Origin: JAJXYP01 sp035541855
GTDB lineage: Bacteria > Patescibacteriota > Minisyncoccia > UBA6257 > 2-01-FULL-56-20
Assembly (NCBI GenBank): GCA_035541855.1
Contig: DATKMM010000001.1
Location: 1-5,211 of the forward strand
Direction: 5' to 3'
DNA length: 5,211 nucleotides
The translations under genes and the position numbers were made by a program. Below, piece by piece: positions 4,752-5,211 of the stretch. The notes under the pieces were generated by a model. The model had not been told where the DNA came from, searched no databases, and was given only the letters and a program-made list of their open reading frames with translations. Numbering within the stretch: position 1 is the first letter of the stretch; every line of letters begins with the position of its first letter.

Positions 4752-5152
4752 GTGGCAGTACGATTCCACCTTGGAGAGAGAAATGCTATTTGCGAGATAT
4801 GCGGAGCGGACGGTTCCGCAGTTGGTGGTTTTGTTTTTTAGGACGAGAAAGGGGGTTGGCCTACCGAGACGGGCCGTACCATTTACAAGGGTTGGGTTTG
4901 TCCGCCCGCTGCGGCGGGTGTACTCGCGGCGGATGGCAGCCCGCCATCATGCCCACCTGCACGCGCACCTATGGGTGCGGGGGGTTCGCCGTGGACAATA
5001 ATAAAGCTAAGCAACCACACGGCGTGACGCCACCGAAAGCGCCTACGCTTGGTCTACGGCCCCGGGGACCGGTTCGGCCGATTGCTTTTCAGCGAGCAAT
5101 ACAGGAACGATTAATCATGGCCGCCAGAGTTCCGCTTCCGCCAGTCCCGTAG
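4752..5152 (+). pseudogene. Interrupted zinc-ribbon-like reading frame, or a structured non-coding RNA
   Basis: From GTG 4752 the frame encodes AICEICGADGSAVGGFVF, then meets TAG at 4839-4841. Beyond the stop the same frame continues with DEKGGWPTETGR and IYKGWVCPP (to about 4904). The -1 frame then carries ARCGGC, a W, and a cysteine-rich stretch (PTCTRTYGCGG near 4952-4985), ending at TAG 5150-5152, 6 nt before a strong terminator. CEIC plus GWVC/RCGG looks like the two halves of a zinc ribbon. One -1 slip on the six-T run (4834-4839) would join the frames and bypass the TAG; otherwise a stop plus a frameshift must be assumed. Codon use downstream (CGA, GGG, TTA) is unlike the neighbours. 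The region also folds into many short hairpins (4932-4948, 4964-4979, 5081-5100, 5104-5133), so an RNA gene is a real alternative. No known RNA family was recognised. Confidence 0.35.
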
Positions 5153-5158
5153 TTCTGC

Positions 5159-5197
5159 GAGGCATCCCGGCCGTTTCCGGGGTGCCTCTTCTTTTTT
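5159..5197 (+). terminator. Strong Rho-independent terminator
   Basis: A 12-bp stem (5159-5170/5177-5188) with one G-U pair and loop CCGTTT, followed by TTCTTTTTT. It ends the transcription unit that starts near 4752. The 14 nt after it (to 5211) show nothing further. Confidence 0.92.
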
Positions 5198-5211
5198 CCG
5201 TTGATTTTCCA

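Noticed and set aside
4783..5001. 73-codon frame starting ATG 4783, preceded by GGAGAG
   Set aside because: Product is a run of R, V and H with no motif or membrane segment, and codon use differs from the real genes. The overlapping frame from 4752 has better protein-like features.
4980..5030. tmRNA-like stretch (GGGTTCGCC followed by a short A-rich frame)
   Set aside because: No tmRNA acceptor pairing, no CCA end, no short tag frame ending in a stop in the right place. RNase P and SRP signature motifs were also looked for and not found.

Overview
The window most likely comes from a Candidate Phyla Radiation (Patescibacteria) genome, probably Parcubacteria-like. Three things point that way: a 16S rRNA gene split by a group I intron, a 16S 3' tail unlike that of model bacteria, and small compact operons. 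A bL9 gene also fits Parcubacteria better than some other CPR groups that lack it. The placement is inference; no phylogeny was run.

Layout. Positions 1-189 and 693 to about 728 are the 3' end of 16S rRNA. Between them, at 190-692, lies a 503-nt group I intron placed after the base equivalent to E. coli U1498. Its P1, P2, P3, P4, P7, P8, P9 and P10 helices can all be drawn from the sequence. The P8 loop holds the frameshifted, internally deleted remains of a LAGLIDADG homing endonuclease gene. No 23S or tRNA gene follows the 16S. Instead there is a plus-strand operon: a stand-alone response-regulator receiver (809-1186), ribosomal protein bL19 (1196-1498) and an S41 C-terminal processing protease (1499-2725). 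A GC-rich intergenic stretch follows, bounded by a roughly 30-nt imperfect inverted repeat (2734-2906), and then an A/T-flanked terminator hairpin. On the minus strand lies rpmA-rplI (bL27, bL9; 3788 to 3057). Divergent from rpmA is a PolB-type DEDDy 3'-5' exonuclease (3820-4539), followed by a 47-residue single-pass membrane protein (4579-4722). A last transcription unit (about 4752-5197) has a perfect -35 box, a strong terminator, and either a broken zinc-ribbon-like reading frame or a structured RNA between them.

The main biological point is a set of observations that agree. The 16S 3' tail reads GGATCAATTAAA where most bacteria have GGATCACCTCC, so no anti-Shine-Dalgarno is visible. The first genes of the four well-supported transcription units have a -10 box only 6-10 nt before the start codon, which predicts leaderless or nearly leaderless mRNAs. 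The genes inside operons have no Shine-Dalgarno and sit 0-12 nt behind the preceding stop codon. Together this suggests a lineage that translates without SD:anti-SD pairing, using leaderless initiation and termination-reinitiation coupling. A misassembly or a second interruption at the 16S 3' end remains the main alternative.
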